Positions 9,969 to 21,056 of a stretch of DNA of 64,000 nt are shown here, piece after piece. The notes beneath the pieces were generated by a model. It made no database searches and had not been told where the DNA came from. It worked only from the letters and a program-made list of their open reading frames with translations. Source of the stretch: Notospermus geniculatus (taxonomy: Eukaryota > Nemertea > Pilidiophora > Heteronemertea > Lineidae); NCBI GenBank assembly GCA_002633025.1, contig NMRB01000906.1:183346-247345 (forward strand), written 5' to 3'. The translations under genes and the position numbers were made by a program. Positions within the stretch are counted from its first letter, which is position 1; each line of letters opens with the position of its first letter.

Positions 9969-10740
9969 GCTATCCAAATGTAATGCATTGCTTGTGTTTT
10001 TCGATCAGTGATCCCATTTACCGAATCAGCGGTGCGTTTATAACCAAGCTCTGGGCTGCAGGAGTCGCTTTGACGGAGGATTGCTTGCGGCCCTGTCATT
10101 GCGGTTGACATCGCCGATGAAAACATTCCCAATCTTTCTCATGATCAGATGTTGCCTTTAGGCGTATGCGGCTGCAGCGGCTGAGGATAGTCGGTTTTTA
10201 TTCCGCATCCCTGGCTAATAAGCTGTAGTGAGGCTCCATCTGGCAGATCAGACTTTTCCATCAGTTGCTAAGTTCTGCCTAAAGCTTTATCTTCAGTCGC
10301 CGTCTTCGAAGGCATCGCCCCTTGAGGACAGTGAAGACGGAACCAGGGTATGCCAGCGGGTACTTATCGGTGGCAAGCCGCCATAAGAAACTGGTCACGA
10401 GTCAAGGAGTGTGTTTATATCTTGCCAAAGCACCGATGAAAATCAACTGGACAATATCTCTCCACCGGTAGCGCAGCAACCAGTGTTATTAATGGTGATG
10501 ACAAATTCTCATTCAAACACCTCACCTGGATTTTTTTCTTCGAGTGTGTCAGTTTTAAGCCCTATTTTTTGACAACAAAGACTGCCTCCAGACAAAGTGT
10601 TACATTCCTTTTTGAAGTCTATGACGTCGATTTTGACTTCTTAAATAAACTGTACACGTGACTTTATGTTCCGAGATGTGCTTACTATGCACTGGTACAG
10701 GTACATGTACAGTCTGTGACACTACGACCAAATCGCGTGG

Positions 10741-11850
10741 TCTGTGATCCCTTGAACACTGTAGGTGTGGTTTGTTGAGCCTTGGCCCTTGCTATCGGGT
10801 GGACAAGGCCGATAAAGGGGAAGAACATGCCGATGTGATCGAATTTAGTGGCTCCGTCCTCCTGATGTCCCCCTGTACTGTTTGTCACAGGATTAAGGGT
10901 CTTGGTATCTCTAGAGTCCACTTCAACGGTGTTGCTTAATCCGTCAGTGTATTGTTGGGGCATACTACTGTATATGGGGGCATTAGATTCTATTACAGGA
11001 ATGCACTTTTCATACGTCCTTGCGAAATTTATACATGTATATCATTCGACTACAGTAGTGCATTGTATGCAGCACTACGCTCGGATGCCCCAACATTCTT
11101 CTCTAAAGCAGCGATGCCTGGCAGCTTTTAAATCCTTATGATGTTCGACACGAACTACAACACGCAAAGGACATATCGGCTTACAGTAATATCAGAAACG
11201 ATTTCACCTGCACGACACCTTCGTGACAGCTGCTTTTGATCGTAAGTCCAACATAACAAGGTTTTATGGTGAATCCGGACATGAGTGGCGGTAATCAACC
11301 AATCAGAGAGTTGATCTCATCCGCAATCAATCATTGGTTGTGTTGCTTGACATGGTCTGGTCAGTGAATGGTGGGTTCTGATAGCGGCAGTGTATCACGT
11401 CAACGATGGTCAAGGTCCTACTCTCCATTCCAGTTCCGATTGGCGCGAGGTTTATCAACGATAGCTCCTCAACCGCTGGGCCGATTTTGATGAAACATAC
11501 GTCAATCGACTTGTCTTTCTTGGCGGTACAGCCATCATCACTGTCGTTTTCCCGAAAAACGTGACAGAAAAAAAGTTCTTCCACAAATCACAGTTCGTGT
11601 TTACGGCCGAAATGGCGGCCATTTTGAAATGACGCAATGCATCGTGCACGTGTAAACTGCACTGAACAGCATAGCGAAATGAAATGGGTTTTGAAAAGGG
11701 GATCCGTTATGCAGGCCTTACGCGAAAAATGAAGATAGCAGAAAGATACCGGCACGAAAGACAAGTTTATTGATGTATGGTATGTTGAATTTGACCAAGC
11801 CGTTGCGGAGATATCGGCTGAAAACCTCGCGCCACTGGGATTTGGAATGA
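10741..11850. other. Intergenic stretch after the duplication
   Basis: There is no recognisable gene. A weak inverted pair (TGTTGGGGCATACTACTGTA near 10953 and its relative ending GGATGCCCCAACATTC near 11095) suggests an old foldback. A CGTCAACGATGGTCAAGGTC segment near 11398 recurs at 12006 and links this stretch to the next block. Confidence 0.4.
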
Positions 11851-11851
11851 A

Positions 11852-12165
11852 CTGTAGTGTCATTGTCTTCGTTCGGCTTTGGTGCGGGATTATCAGAGAT
11901 GTTACACCCGCCTCGGCTTCCGTTTCCCAATGAGTGTTTCCGCTCAATGCCATGGGGCTCAAAGGCGAGTTGAGTATCTCTCTGTCTTCCCCTCTGTGAC
12001 CATCACGTCAACGATGGTCAAGGTCCTAGTGTCATTGCCTTCGTTCGGCTTCGGCGCGGAATTATCAGAGAGGATCCGGCCTAGGTTTCTGTTTCTCAAC
12101 GACTGTTTCCTCTCAATGCCGTGGGGCTCGCTATCAAAGCAGAGTGGAATATCTCTCTGTGTTAC
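11852..12165 (+). repeat. Diverged direct duplication, about 185-bp period
   Basis: TTCGTTCGGCTT, GGAATTATCAGAGA-like and CTCAATGCC(A/G)TGGGGCTC blocks occur in the same order at about 11865-11985 and 12048-12165. The copies differ at many sites. Short ORFs exist on both strands, but the duplication preserves none of them, which argues against coding. Confidence 0.65.
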
Positions 12166-12173
12166 CATATTAA

Positions 12174-12378
12174 AGGAGCACGGTATTGGATCTCAAATGC
12201 GTTATTTGACTGCCGACGTAGAGGGAGCCACCTAGCGACAGTAAGACGAACTACAAAAATGCATTACAAAATGTACGTAGTAAATCGGGTCAATTCGCCG
12301 AAAACGTAGTCAGCCCCTGTGTTGGAGAGCGACGGGGTGGCGCCGGCTGTCGAGAAAAAGTGGCAATACTGTGGTCCT
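12174..12378 (+). mobile_element. MITE with TTAA target duplication, copy 1 of 2
   Basis: TTAA sits at 12170-12173 and 12379-12382. The ends are AGGAGCACGGTATTG and CAATACTGTGGTCCT, an inverted repeat of about 15 bp. The interior has GCCGACGTAGAGG and GCCACCTAGCG. A second copy of nearly identical length is at 24620-24823. TTAA duplications are made by piggyBac and Kolobok superfamily transposases; no transposase is present, so which one mobilised it is open. Confidence 0.8.
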
Positions 12379-12396
12379 TTAACTTTAAGAAGTCTT

Positions 12397-12515
12397 GGGC
12401 CCGTATTCTAGAAGTCTCCTTAACTCTAAGGTCCACTTTAATCTTTTGTATTCTACCCTGCAAACAATAGCTAAAGGTAGACCTTAGACTTAAGGAAGCT
12501 TCTAGAATACGGCCC
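12397..12515. mobile_element. Foldback MITE, GGGCCCGTATTCTAGAAG ends
   Basis: The left arm (GGGCCCGTATTCTAGAAG, then TCTAAGGT) matches the complement of the right arm (ACCTTAGACTTAAGGAAGCT, then TCTAGAATACGGCCC). The arms are about 45 bp with several mismatches. At 119 bp it has no room for a gene. It lies 15 bp after the TTAA element. Confidence 0.75.
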
Positions 12516-12554
12516 ATGGTCTTTCTAGCAGTCTTTTATATTCAAATACTAAGA

Positions 12555-12930
12555 TATGGGAAACATTAAAAAACGTTATAGCGGTTCTCATTTCTCAGTG
12601 TGTCCCCTCATTGAATGGGGTACACTCACTATAAAAAGCAAGTGACAGACTTATCTGTGTTCCCACCAGAAAAGTCATGCATAGTCTCTCTCGCTGTCTT
12701 TGTGTGGTAACACTGAGATATTGGGAACACAAAAAAAGCGTTAATACTGGTGTGACATCTACCAGTGTTTCCGTATGCCAGTGTTTCCCTATGTGTTTGG
12801 GAAACGCTGGCAGATAGGTCAACGCGGTTCTGTGTGTGTTCCCGTTTGTCCAGTCACAGCTTTTCCGTCAGAGAATAGCAGGGGAACACTCACAGATGGG
12901 AAACATTCAGAAATGTTACACTGGCCAGAG
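12555..12930. repeat. Region of clustered CAGTGTTTCC / GGGAACAC motifs
   Basis: The motifs CAGTGT, GTGTTTCC and GGGAAACA/GGGAACAC recur in both orientations, and AAAACGTTA-like and AATGTTACACTGGCC pieces resemble the ends of the 60919-61098 foldback. It reads as two or more degraded copies of that family side by side. Short ORFs here are not supported as genes. Confidence 0.45.
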
Positions 12931-13582
12931 AAGAAGCGAATCTCATTCAAATACGTAAATTTTCAGACGGCGTCCAAGAAAGGAAATCCTTTCTACTTGT
13001 TTAATTGCTCTAGATCATTACTGTAAGAAGCCACTCTCGTTGGTATTATTAGCTTAAGATCCATTACTTCCTTCCTGGTGGATCTTGTTTATTACTCCCT
13101 ACATGTGCTACACATTGATTAAGTATTTAAAGAATTAATAATTGGATTGGTGGAAATACATGGCACGCGGTCTGGCTAATTACTAATTACACGCATCATT
13201 AGACATGAGAAAAGAGACTGAGTGCAGATGATTCCAACTGCTTTCTTAAATAATCATGAATCACAAACTTATGGGAAAAGGAAGCTAGAGGGAAATCATT
13301 ACTTAACAGTTCCTTAAAAAAATTGAGTGATCACTAAAATGAAGAGGAAAATGGCAAATGGCCAGTGCTGTCCGGNGTGCTCACCTGGGTGAAGAACGAA
13401 CAACAAGTGTCACGTCGATATGTTCCAGAGAAACATCATTGTACCAGGTTAGAACATTGTTTGTGGTGTTGTTCATATGATATGAGCCAAAGACCCATTT
13501 TCAAAATGGCGACCTGCTGGCCATATTTGAAGTGCAATAAAGCCAAAATGTGGCAAACATACAGAGGGTTACCTACAAACAT

Positions 13583-14070
13583 CTTATTATAATTGATGGT
13601 GGCCATGTTGGATATTTTATCAACCTGAGTTGAGCTGTTTTCGGCTATACGTTGGCATGTAATGACTTTACACACTTACGGTGGACCGGACTTTGTGCCC
13701 GATCTCCTCCATAGTTAGGGCTTTGATCCTACGAAGAGCGGCCTATGTGTACAGTACAATAGGAGGAGAGTGCCCTTACGGTATTTTGGTTTCAAATAAA
13801 GTGATTATTTGTATGAAAAAGAGATAAAATCGGCAGTGTGGTGACCTGTGCTGCCATCTACAAGAGGCGTACAAGACGTAATGCTGCTGCCTAGAAAGTC
13901 AAAAGTGCTCCTCATGGATTTGACGGTAAACGATTAACAAATGGATTCCTAGCCATGAAACTACCCCTCTCCAAACACACTCATCAATAAAGCAACAGAC
14001 CCTCTACCACAGGACATTCAAGGACAACACACTCCCTCAAAATGTCCTCGCCACGGGTCAAAATGTTAGT
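13583..14070 (+). repeat. Dispersed repeat, inverted partner at 41432-41929
   Basis: The whole segment, including GTGGACCGGACTTTGTGCCC, GAAGAGCGGCCTATGTGTAC and CACACTCCCTCAAAATGT, is found as its reverse complement 27 kb away, with moderate divergence. Related direct repeats (an AAAGMCCCRTTTTCAARATGG-type block) flank it at about 13488-13575 and 14120-14220. No long ORF is seen. The flanking direct repeats could be old terminal repeats of a larger element. Confidence 0.75.
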
Positions 14071-14214
14071 ATGTTCAAAGCAAGTTACAACATTCTAGCA
14101 GCTGTACTTCCTGAAGTATTGGCTAAAGCCCCGTTTTCAAGATGGCCGATTGGCCACCATGTTTGAAGTCGAAACGGGTCAAAATTCGATGTACGCATAG
14201 AGGCTACCATGTAG

Positions 14215-14394
14215 GTACATACGCTGCACCACCGTGCACTATTTTGGCACGAATCATTCGTAACCTGAAGAATGAACATTACATTTCCCATTCATATAGG
14301 CATTCAATTTTCCTACATTGTAATTTTGATTTTGAATGGAAAATGATGAGTGAAAAATGGACTATGAGTAGTTTATTTCTTTGTAAGGGCAGCC
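14215..14394 (-). mobile_element. MITE family E, minus orientation
   Basis: On the minus strand it reads GGCTGCCCTTACAAAG, then CCATTTTTCACTCATCATTT, a long A-rich stretch ending in GAATG, and ATGTTCATTCTTCAGGTTAC. This is the order seen in the other family E copies. The loop is not interrupted here. The left boundary is uncertain. Confidence 0.6.
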
Positions 14395-15194
14395 TAACTA
14401 AAAGGTGCTTTGATGAATGAAGGAATTCTCACCTCCATAACGCAGGGATTGTCTTGCAACAGGACGACGTAACGGATCCCCCGCGTATAAATACGGGCTT
14501 TTTTATTTCTGGACAGAGAGAGTTAGCCGATACCGTCCATGTCCACACAGGCGTGCCTCACCAAACCAATCGCACAACCACGTTCCGTTCAATCAACAAA
14601 GAAAAACTTGCAAATCAGTTCACTCTTGTCCTTATAACCCCATATCAATCTTAATTCCACCTATCACATCGAGGTTTCTTTGTGTAAAAAAGGCATCGAT
14701 CAATCTGTTGATCTTTCTGCGCCAATCTCCAAAACAAATAGAGTGATTGAACAAGCTGTTTTTCACCCGTTTGTTTGTATTAGTCGCAATCTCGTTCGTG
14801 TGCTTCGTCAATTTGTCTTCCGACATCATAGCAATCTCTGCCATGCAGCAAAATGCGTTTCGTGAGTTTGGCGATTTAGGTTACCCCAGGGATTTTCGTC
14901 ACAGCATACGTTTTCAGAAAGCTGTGATGCATTTTCCGGATTAGTCATACGATAATGCACGCAATGTGACGCTTTTTTTATTAAGTGCTTCCACCAACGC
15001 AGTGTAAAAGCGCTTCGCATCATTCTGTCATTACCCCGGCCGTGCACATGTATCTGCCTCTACATGTACAAGCACGCGCTGAACATAGCCTGAACGCTAC
15101 CTGTCTACTAACTTTTCGAATGTCTCGGCAAAACCGGTTTTTCTCCCCGACAGTAAACAAGTACCACCAGGTACCTCCAATGGTTCGATTATTT

Positions 15195-15309
15195 CAGGAC
15201 TGTCTGCCCATTGTGAAATTTGACTTTGTCGATTTCTGTAGTTGTTGTCTGGTTTCATCTTCGGTCTCCTTCCGTGCGAATTCCGAGTCATTTTGTTTTG
15301 CCGGGTCAC
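15195..15309 (-). mobile_element. Partial copy of the GTGACCCGGCA foldback
   Basis: On the minus strand it begins GTGACCCGGCAAAACAAAATG and continues through AGACCGAAGATG, GACAAAGTC and CACAATGGGCAGACAGTCC, matching the left two thirds of the complete element at 31059-31257. The opposite terminal repeat is missing or too diverged to see. The long ORF across this stretch on the + strand (14985-15455) is therefore unlikely to be a gene. Confidence 0.65.
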
Positions 15310-15599
15310 ATATACTGATGGTGATATCAAATTCATTCGCTGCACAATTTCGCTTCGCTTTATTTTACCCAATCATGAGCCTAAGTTGTCATGCTTTTGG
15401 CTTGAATCGATTCCCCATTAATTACAATCCTTTGATATTCACTTACTCTGAATAAGCCACATTGACGAAGTAATTAGTTAGGATGATCTCATTGTGTACC
15501 TCAGGGTCTGACGCGTCTAATCACCATGCCAAGGCGAAAGGAACGTGCTGTTAAGGCGTCTCACCATGGGAGAGGTTTCTCGGGCAACTTGACTCTCTA

Positions 15600-15720
15600 T
15601 GGGGCCACAAGATTAGCAATTGCTTTTACTTCAGATTTGTACAGAATTGCCGAGTGCAATTGTATTGCAAAATTCAAGTAAACGCATTTACTACTCTACA
15701 TGTGTATTCATATGACCCAT
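15600..15720 (+). repeat. Dispersed repeat TGCTTTTACTTCAGAT, copy 1
   Basis: AGCAATTGCTTTTACTTCAG and the following 100 bp recur at 58622-58735 at moderate identity (CAGATTT.TACAG, AATTCA..., GACCCATTGGCTACC). The ends are not defined. No coding signal is seen. Confidence 0.55.
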
Positions 15721-16205
15721 TGGCTACCGTTTGTGTCATCGGTCTTATAGCGTTAAGCTGAATGTACATTGGCGAAAATTATAATATATCATTTATTTCG
15801 TACAAAAGAAGTACAAAAGTAGAGAAGGTGCAGTGTGGTAGTACATATACAATCAGAAAACGGTGCCAGAAAGAAAAGGATCCACCACGGCACACATGTG
15901 GTGGCGCATTACATAGACTACGACATCACTTGAGTAATGGCTTTTTTAGGCCTAACCTGTGCACAGTATATTGATGAAGTCTTCTAATTCCGCCTGAGTG
16001 AACAGCGAATAATCATGGCTGTCCCTCACAGACATTATGTCTTTTATTGCCAAGGCAGTGTCTATTGTTTCACGACTTCTTCCTCGACTATCACATTAGT
16101 AACCTCTATATCATGATCTACTAACATAAACTTATTGAGGGAATATTTCCTACACCGATAATTCAAGTTCTTACTACATTTGATCTACCTGATCAACGCG
16201 ATTTG
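15721..16205. other. Unassigned intergenic stretch
   Basis: No repeat partner, ORF of note or RNA gene was recognised here. Confidence 0.3.
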
Positions 16206-16350
16206 TATAAGGTTTTTCCGTCAGGGCCTGAGCCACAGCATTATTGGTGGTGCCTTCTACATTGTACCTTGTGCCTGCAAGGGCAAGTAAAAGACCACAT
16301 CCAAGTGAGGAATATGAGTAGCTTGAGATGGTCTCTTCCTTTCTCATTTT
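16206..16350 (+). mobile_element. Rearranged SINE-S fragment
   Basis: Two pieces of the SINE family S are joined in opposite orientation. The first is a minus-strand tail piece (TTTTCCGTCAGGGCCTGAGC...GCATTATTGG) and the second a plus-strand body (GGTGCC...TTGTACCTTGTGCC, GCAAGGGCAAGTAAAAGA, CATCCAAGTGAGGAAT). The tRNA head is absent. Confidence 0.6.
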
Positions 16351-17037
16351 CTAGTTTGACATACTGGCTCCTAGTTCAAAGTGGGAATTGCTACCTGAGT
16401 CACCTACTCAGATCAGTGTTTTTCTCCATCAATTTGATTGAGATGAACATCCCATTCTGACTCGTTGCAGTTTGCCAGATTCGTATCCAGCGCCCCAAAT
16501 TAATGGTCTGTCATTTTGACGACTGTTATTGTGTGGTTTCACCTCCAGATTATTTCAGGCAATTTTAGAGTAAAGCAAAAGAGAACACAGTATTCTGGTC
16601 AACACAACGTCGAATACCTACTTCCTCGCCGCAGCAATGCTGACCATCCCCAACAGGGGAAACTGGAGGCCGGCAATGCCAGACATCGGCGTGTGGCCAT
16701 CAACTGTGATTTTGCTGTATGTAAATGCATGCAATGCATGGACTGCCGTAGGCCCTGTACCTTCTTTGAAACTTGAGAAGCCAGCCTGCCTCTTTAGCCA
16801 CTTCAATCCTCAACAGGCCAGCACTCGCCTGCGGATGAACTTATAAATCATCTTTAGCCTCTGTTGTTATTGCAAACCAATCCATCCAGCCAGCTGCAGG
16901 TGTAACGTCTAGAACTTAAGTTAAATACTGGCTGGCACGTATGATCAAAAGTACATGAGGCTCGCTCGTACATTATTTTCAATACCAGGAAGGTCGTTCC
17001 CAAGAAATGCTATAGCAATTGCTTTGTATTGTGCTGG

Positions 17038-17115
17038 AATTTTCCATCAGGGCCGAAGCCAAGCGTTATTGGTCATGTTGCACATGTCGTACGGAAGAGG
17101 CCATCTCAAGTCGGT
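17038..17115 (-). mobile_element. SINE-S tail fragment, minus strand
   Basis: TTTTCCATCAGGGCCGAAGC and GGAAGAGGCCATCTCAAG are the complement of the SINE-S 3' half. It is cut off near 17120, shortly before the family B foldback at 17144. Confidence 0.65.
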
Positions 17116-17143
17116 AGAAAAAGTCATAACTCAAAGGACATTA

Positions 17144-17318
17144 GTGAGTTTAAGAAACCATACGTTAACGCTAACGCTAACGCTAACGCTAACGCTAACG
17201 CTAATTACGTCAAAATGACGTCACCCCCAGAAGAAATACAACAGATTCATTCGATGTGACGTCAAAATGATGTCAATAACGTTAGCGTTAGCGTTAACGT
17301 ATGGTTTCTTAAACTCAC
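17144..17318 (+). mobile_element. Foldback MITE, superfamily R, family B, 175 bp
   Basis: It starts GTGAGTTTAAGAAACCATAC after TA and ends GTATGGTTTCTTAAACTCAC before TA. The left arm holds an array of five to six CGCTAA hexamers; the right arm holds the complementary TTAGCG units, fewer in number. TGACGTCA-like octamers lie on both sides of the loop. It is homologous to 6139-6295, with a longer hexamer array. Confidence 0.85.
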
Positions 17319-18328
17319 TATTCTCTGATCCGTCTGTGGTGCCTTGGAAATTCTGCGAGATTTTCTTGCCAATAAGGGGCATACTGTACTTATTGTTCCT
17401 GAAAAAAAATATTGATTTCAACGGGAAATTGACATGGGGCCATATCCTGATCAGCTTCGGTAGTTTTTTTCGGCAACAACATCTATTCCATAGCACCAGT
17501 TTCGAGTGTCAAATTGTCGGAACCAATGAGAATACATGTACCTGTTACTCACTATTGGCTGATTGAAAAGGCCAGGGTTAGGGTCAGTCTTATATCATTA
17601 AACAGAGGATACACGTCAGATGATTATGCACGCGACAGCACTCATGGTGGCCAAAATTTGCCCATTAAAATTGGACCTTGCAAAATATTGAGAGATAACG
17701 AAAAGGCAACAGCGTTTTGCGTTTCTAGTGTTACATGTATGCATAGTACAACAACGAATGTTTTGGTACATGTACTTCGCTCATAGGAATGGACCAGAGC
17801 AGAACGCCAGACGGAGAGTTTGAATTGGCATTTACACATACACACACCGAAACTATGCTGATGGTAAAAATACATGTTTTTATTCACAAAAAACTCTTGA
17901 GAAAAATACATTTGTTTATTACATCTTGAAGATCTCCAACTTGTTTAGATGAAACACTATGACTGCCTGAGTGCCACCTGGGATACCTGAAAAACAAACC
18001 ATCTTTTGCTTGAACATCAACTGATCAAACACCGTTCAGACTGTTTGTGAAATATCTGCCAAGGTAGACACAGACATGACCATACTCCGTGAGCTATTAG
18101 TAATGTAATTGGGAGCATCCTAGGTTGTCAAAAACTGCTACTTACCTTTCCAGGTTTCGTGTAGGCCCAGCATGAAGCGCTACACGAAATTCCGGCAAGC
18201 TGAGTTTGTGTGGCTATCTTTAGCCAAGCGTGGTGTTCTTTCAACATCGAATACTACCACGGAAGTCTACACGTCTACAAGTCATTTTCATGAATACAGT
18301 TCGTATTTCGTACGCTTAGAGTACATTA

Positions 18329-18717
18329 GGGAGGTTTCGGAAATCTGACGGAAAACGAAGTACAAAACACGAAATTGGACTTATTTCCATGACGTAATGT
18401 ATTTCAGGATATGGTTGGTACCACAAATATCGCCTGCTGCAAGAGCGTCTTTTAGCGTATGACGTTATTAGACCGATGTTACGGTGTATATTAAACTTTG
18501 AAATTTATCTTTCGTTTCCACTTCGTAGATACGAAGTGGAAATTTAAAAATTCAAGATGCACCGTTACTCTTTCGGTCTTACATGACATGATAAAAGACG
18601 CACTGGCAGCAGCGACGTTTGTGGTACCAACCATTTCCAGAAATACACCAGGTCCTGGAAATGAAGTTGAATTTCGTATTTCGTTCTTCGGTTTGCGTCA
18701 GATTTGCGAAACCTCCC
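18329..18717 (+). mobile_element. Foldback MITE, superfamily R, family C, 389 bp
   Basis: It is flanked by TA at both sides. It starts GGGAGGTTTCGGAAATCTGA and ends CAGATTTGCGAAACCTCCC. Sub-terminal parts contain CGTATTTCG / ACGAAGTACAAAACACGAAA, and the centre is the palindrome TTCCACTTCGTA...TACGAAGTGGAA. The 353-bp copy at 30392-30744 shares the interior; a 151-bp internally deleted copy is at 42519-42669. The ORF spanning part of it is not conserved. Confidence 0.85.
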
Positions 18718-19444
18718 TAATGGTCATGGAAAGAACGTACTCTGTGAAAAAAGCTGTTTCGTCACCACGTCAGCAAATTCGGGAAAGAATCTATCGACTG
18801 TCACTGTCTAGTACATGTATTGCTTTATACTTGATACGTTATAGGCAATCTGGCCATTGACCTTCAACCAATGGGGGAGGGACATTATTTCAAACGAACC
18901 AATAGGATTCAACACCATGTGACATTTCTAGCCAATCAAACTACGAATTCCTTGTGAGTTTCAAAGATGGCAATGTTTGGAGGGCTGTAATCCTAACTCT
19001 CCAAAAATTTCAAACATATGTTTTTCTACCAATTTTCTTCATTGAATTTCCAAAAATAGCAGAAAATTCATCTCAGTTGAATTCGTGATATCGACCTTCA
19101 GTCGATGTGTCATCTCCGAGGGCATGGCTGCTTTTCAACGGTTGATTCTATGGTAGCTTGCCCTCGGGAAAGGATTCTATCAATATCGCACATAATGACA
19201 CAAATAGTGACATTCAGGATGCTTTTAACTCAAACGAATACAGCGATATTCTATCCAAAAAATGCTCATAGTCATCAACTGGTTGTTTGTGTATCTATAT
19301 CGCGAAATGTATTGGATAAAAATGGCGGGTTATTGTTCAAACAGTGCCGTTAACCCACCATTGACGATATGCAACAGAATGGGAAACTCCGTTTCTGTGT
19401 GTAGGCAACATGTGGGCAGTCTTTTCAATATCCTCATCAATTAG

Positions 19445-19534
19445 CAGGTGTGACAGGAATCAACGTCCTAGGAATGCAAGTCCGCCAAACAACAGCCTGC
19501 TATTGTAAGGTTATATTCGGATGGCCATATTCGG
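19445..19534 (+). mobile_element. CAGGTGTGACAGGAAT MITE, left part
   Basis: CAGGTGTGACAGGAATCAAC, GTCCTAGGAATGCAAGTCCG and GTAAGGTTATATTCGGATGG match the complete element at 56843-57007. The right end is missing. Confidence 0.65.
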
Positions 19535-19564
19535 CATATGTCGTCATGGGCTTAATGCCAGAAT

Positions 19565-19740
19565 GACCCTGGCACGCTGAACTGGTCAAGCGTGCCATAG
19601 GCACAAAAGTTTAAGTAAAATAATTGCCTAAGAGGATGCATTTGGTTGTGATAAGCCTATATCGTGATTGGACAATGAATGGCAACAACGTCATATGCGA
19701 GAACTAGTAGCCCAACATCGTTGTTGAAAAGGTCTAGACA
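19565..19740 (+). repeat. Dispersed repeat GGCACGCTGAACTGGTCAAG, copy 1
   Basis: It shares blocks in order with 48050-48185: CTGGTCAAGCG, CGGCACAAAAGT or its variant, GAGGATGC(A/G)TTTGGT, TTGGACAATGA and GAGAACTAGTAGCC. In this copy it directly follows the truncated CAGGTGTG MITE. Confidence 0.6.
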
Positions 19741-21056
19741 GCTATACCTTTGAGGCCACGAGATTTACACCCTCCGCAGCAGTCTAGCATGACGTCATAT
19801 GAACCTCGGAAAAGCCAAATCCCCCTGGAACATCTACACTGTGAATTGTTTATCTTGTCTGTATGCATTGTATTTTTTTCATTTGAACATCAGGATATAT
19901 GTGTGGTAATGGCGTCCGTGATCATATACCATTCTCATGAATAAACAACTGTCGTTGCAACTTTTGTTCTCGCGCGATATAAACACATGCCTTCTGGATC
20001 TCGACAAGTTTTTTTCGTGACAAATTACGACCATTCCCCCAGCGAGTTGCCGGGGCAATGTATCGCCATTACTGGACGCAGAGACTTGATCGGTCGTATA
20101 TTATCCCCATTACTGTACAGCCAGTGCATGTATAAATGAGCCATTAGGGTGAAACGCAGGGACGTTCTCATCAGCGAATTCCGATCAAGATTTTTTTGTT
20201 TCCATGCATGAGGCTTGGTTATGTACTATACTGTATATGTATATGTATTGTCTTATCCAGCCATCAATAGAACTCACCATATACATGTACACAAATATTT
20301 GAATATCCATGTTGTGGAAATAACCTAGGCCCAAAAACAACACACCAACACACTGGGTGTGTCCTTGTTCATTTCGAGACAAGTCTAACTTTTAATGTCC
20401 CTCCAAAAACCTGGATGTTGTATATATAAAGATGTCACACTTTTGATCGAAGAAAGTGTTTGGTAAACAACATCCCATTAGTTTGGGCCTATTCCTGTAC
20501 ATATGCAACTTTTAATAAGGAGTATGTAAAAGGAAAAAAACGGTGCGTTTAGAAACTCGACAATTTACCGACCAGTGTATACAGGGTCAAAAGATCGAGT
20601 TGCTCAGAAATGTTCGGAAAATGCTGCCAGTATACATCACGAGTTCATTGTCATTCTATATTATGACATTGTACACTTACATGTAGTCTATATCTGGCTT
20701 TATATTACACACATTCTGATATGTTTAATCCAATTTGATGCAGTTAATTTTGTCATGACAGGCTTATATTTTTCTAAAATCCAGTACCTCCAATTATACA
20801 ACAGTTTCTGCTAATCATCTCGACAAAAATAATGACAAGGGTAATAAAAAAGCCTTAACAATGTAACTCAAGCAGCATAACCTTTGATCTTTAACTGATA
20901 TCGCATTCCTGTTTTTGTGTTTGAAAAACACAGCAGCCTAATATCAAACGCAATGTATCAAATTAACGATCAATATCGATGTGACATTGAAATATTTCCA
21001 GAAGCAATATTTTTACATCAACTTTAATAATTTACGTCCAACGAGCTTTTGTTTTA
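19741..21056. other. Unassigned AT-rich intergenic stretch
   Basis: No gene or repeat partner is recognised. GTATATGTATATGTA and TACATGTAC motifs occur near 20230-20290. CAATATTTTTACATCAACTTTA-type phrases near 21007 recur diverged at about 21690 and 21925, a loose 220-bp period continuing to about 22000. Confidence 0.35.

Larger units (their letters stand above)
4937..10740 (+). repeat. Tandem segmental duplication, copy 2
   Basis: This is the second copy of the unit, in the same orientation as copy 1. It is about 1 kb longer over the matching span because of private insertions: 361 bp at 5366-5735 flanked by a 9-bp repeat, a tRNA-derived insert at 8454-8711 with a 14-bp target duplication, and about 675 bp near 9295-9968. 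Copy 2 also carries a different foldback from copy 1 at the same TA site (6139-6295). After 10740 the sequence becomes unrelated to that after copy 1. Confidence 0.9.

Noticed and set aside
14985-15455. 156-codon ORF on +
   Set aside because: It overlaps a partial copy of the same foldback in reverse orientation; no motif recognised.
17166-17205. Interstitial telomere repeat
   Set aside because: The hexamer is CGCTAA/TTAGCG, not CCCTAA/TTAGGG, and it lies inside the arm of a TA-flanked foldback.
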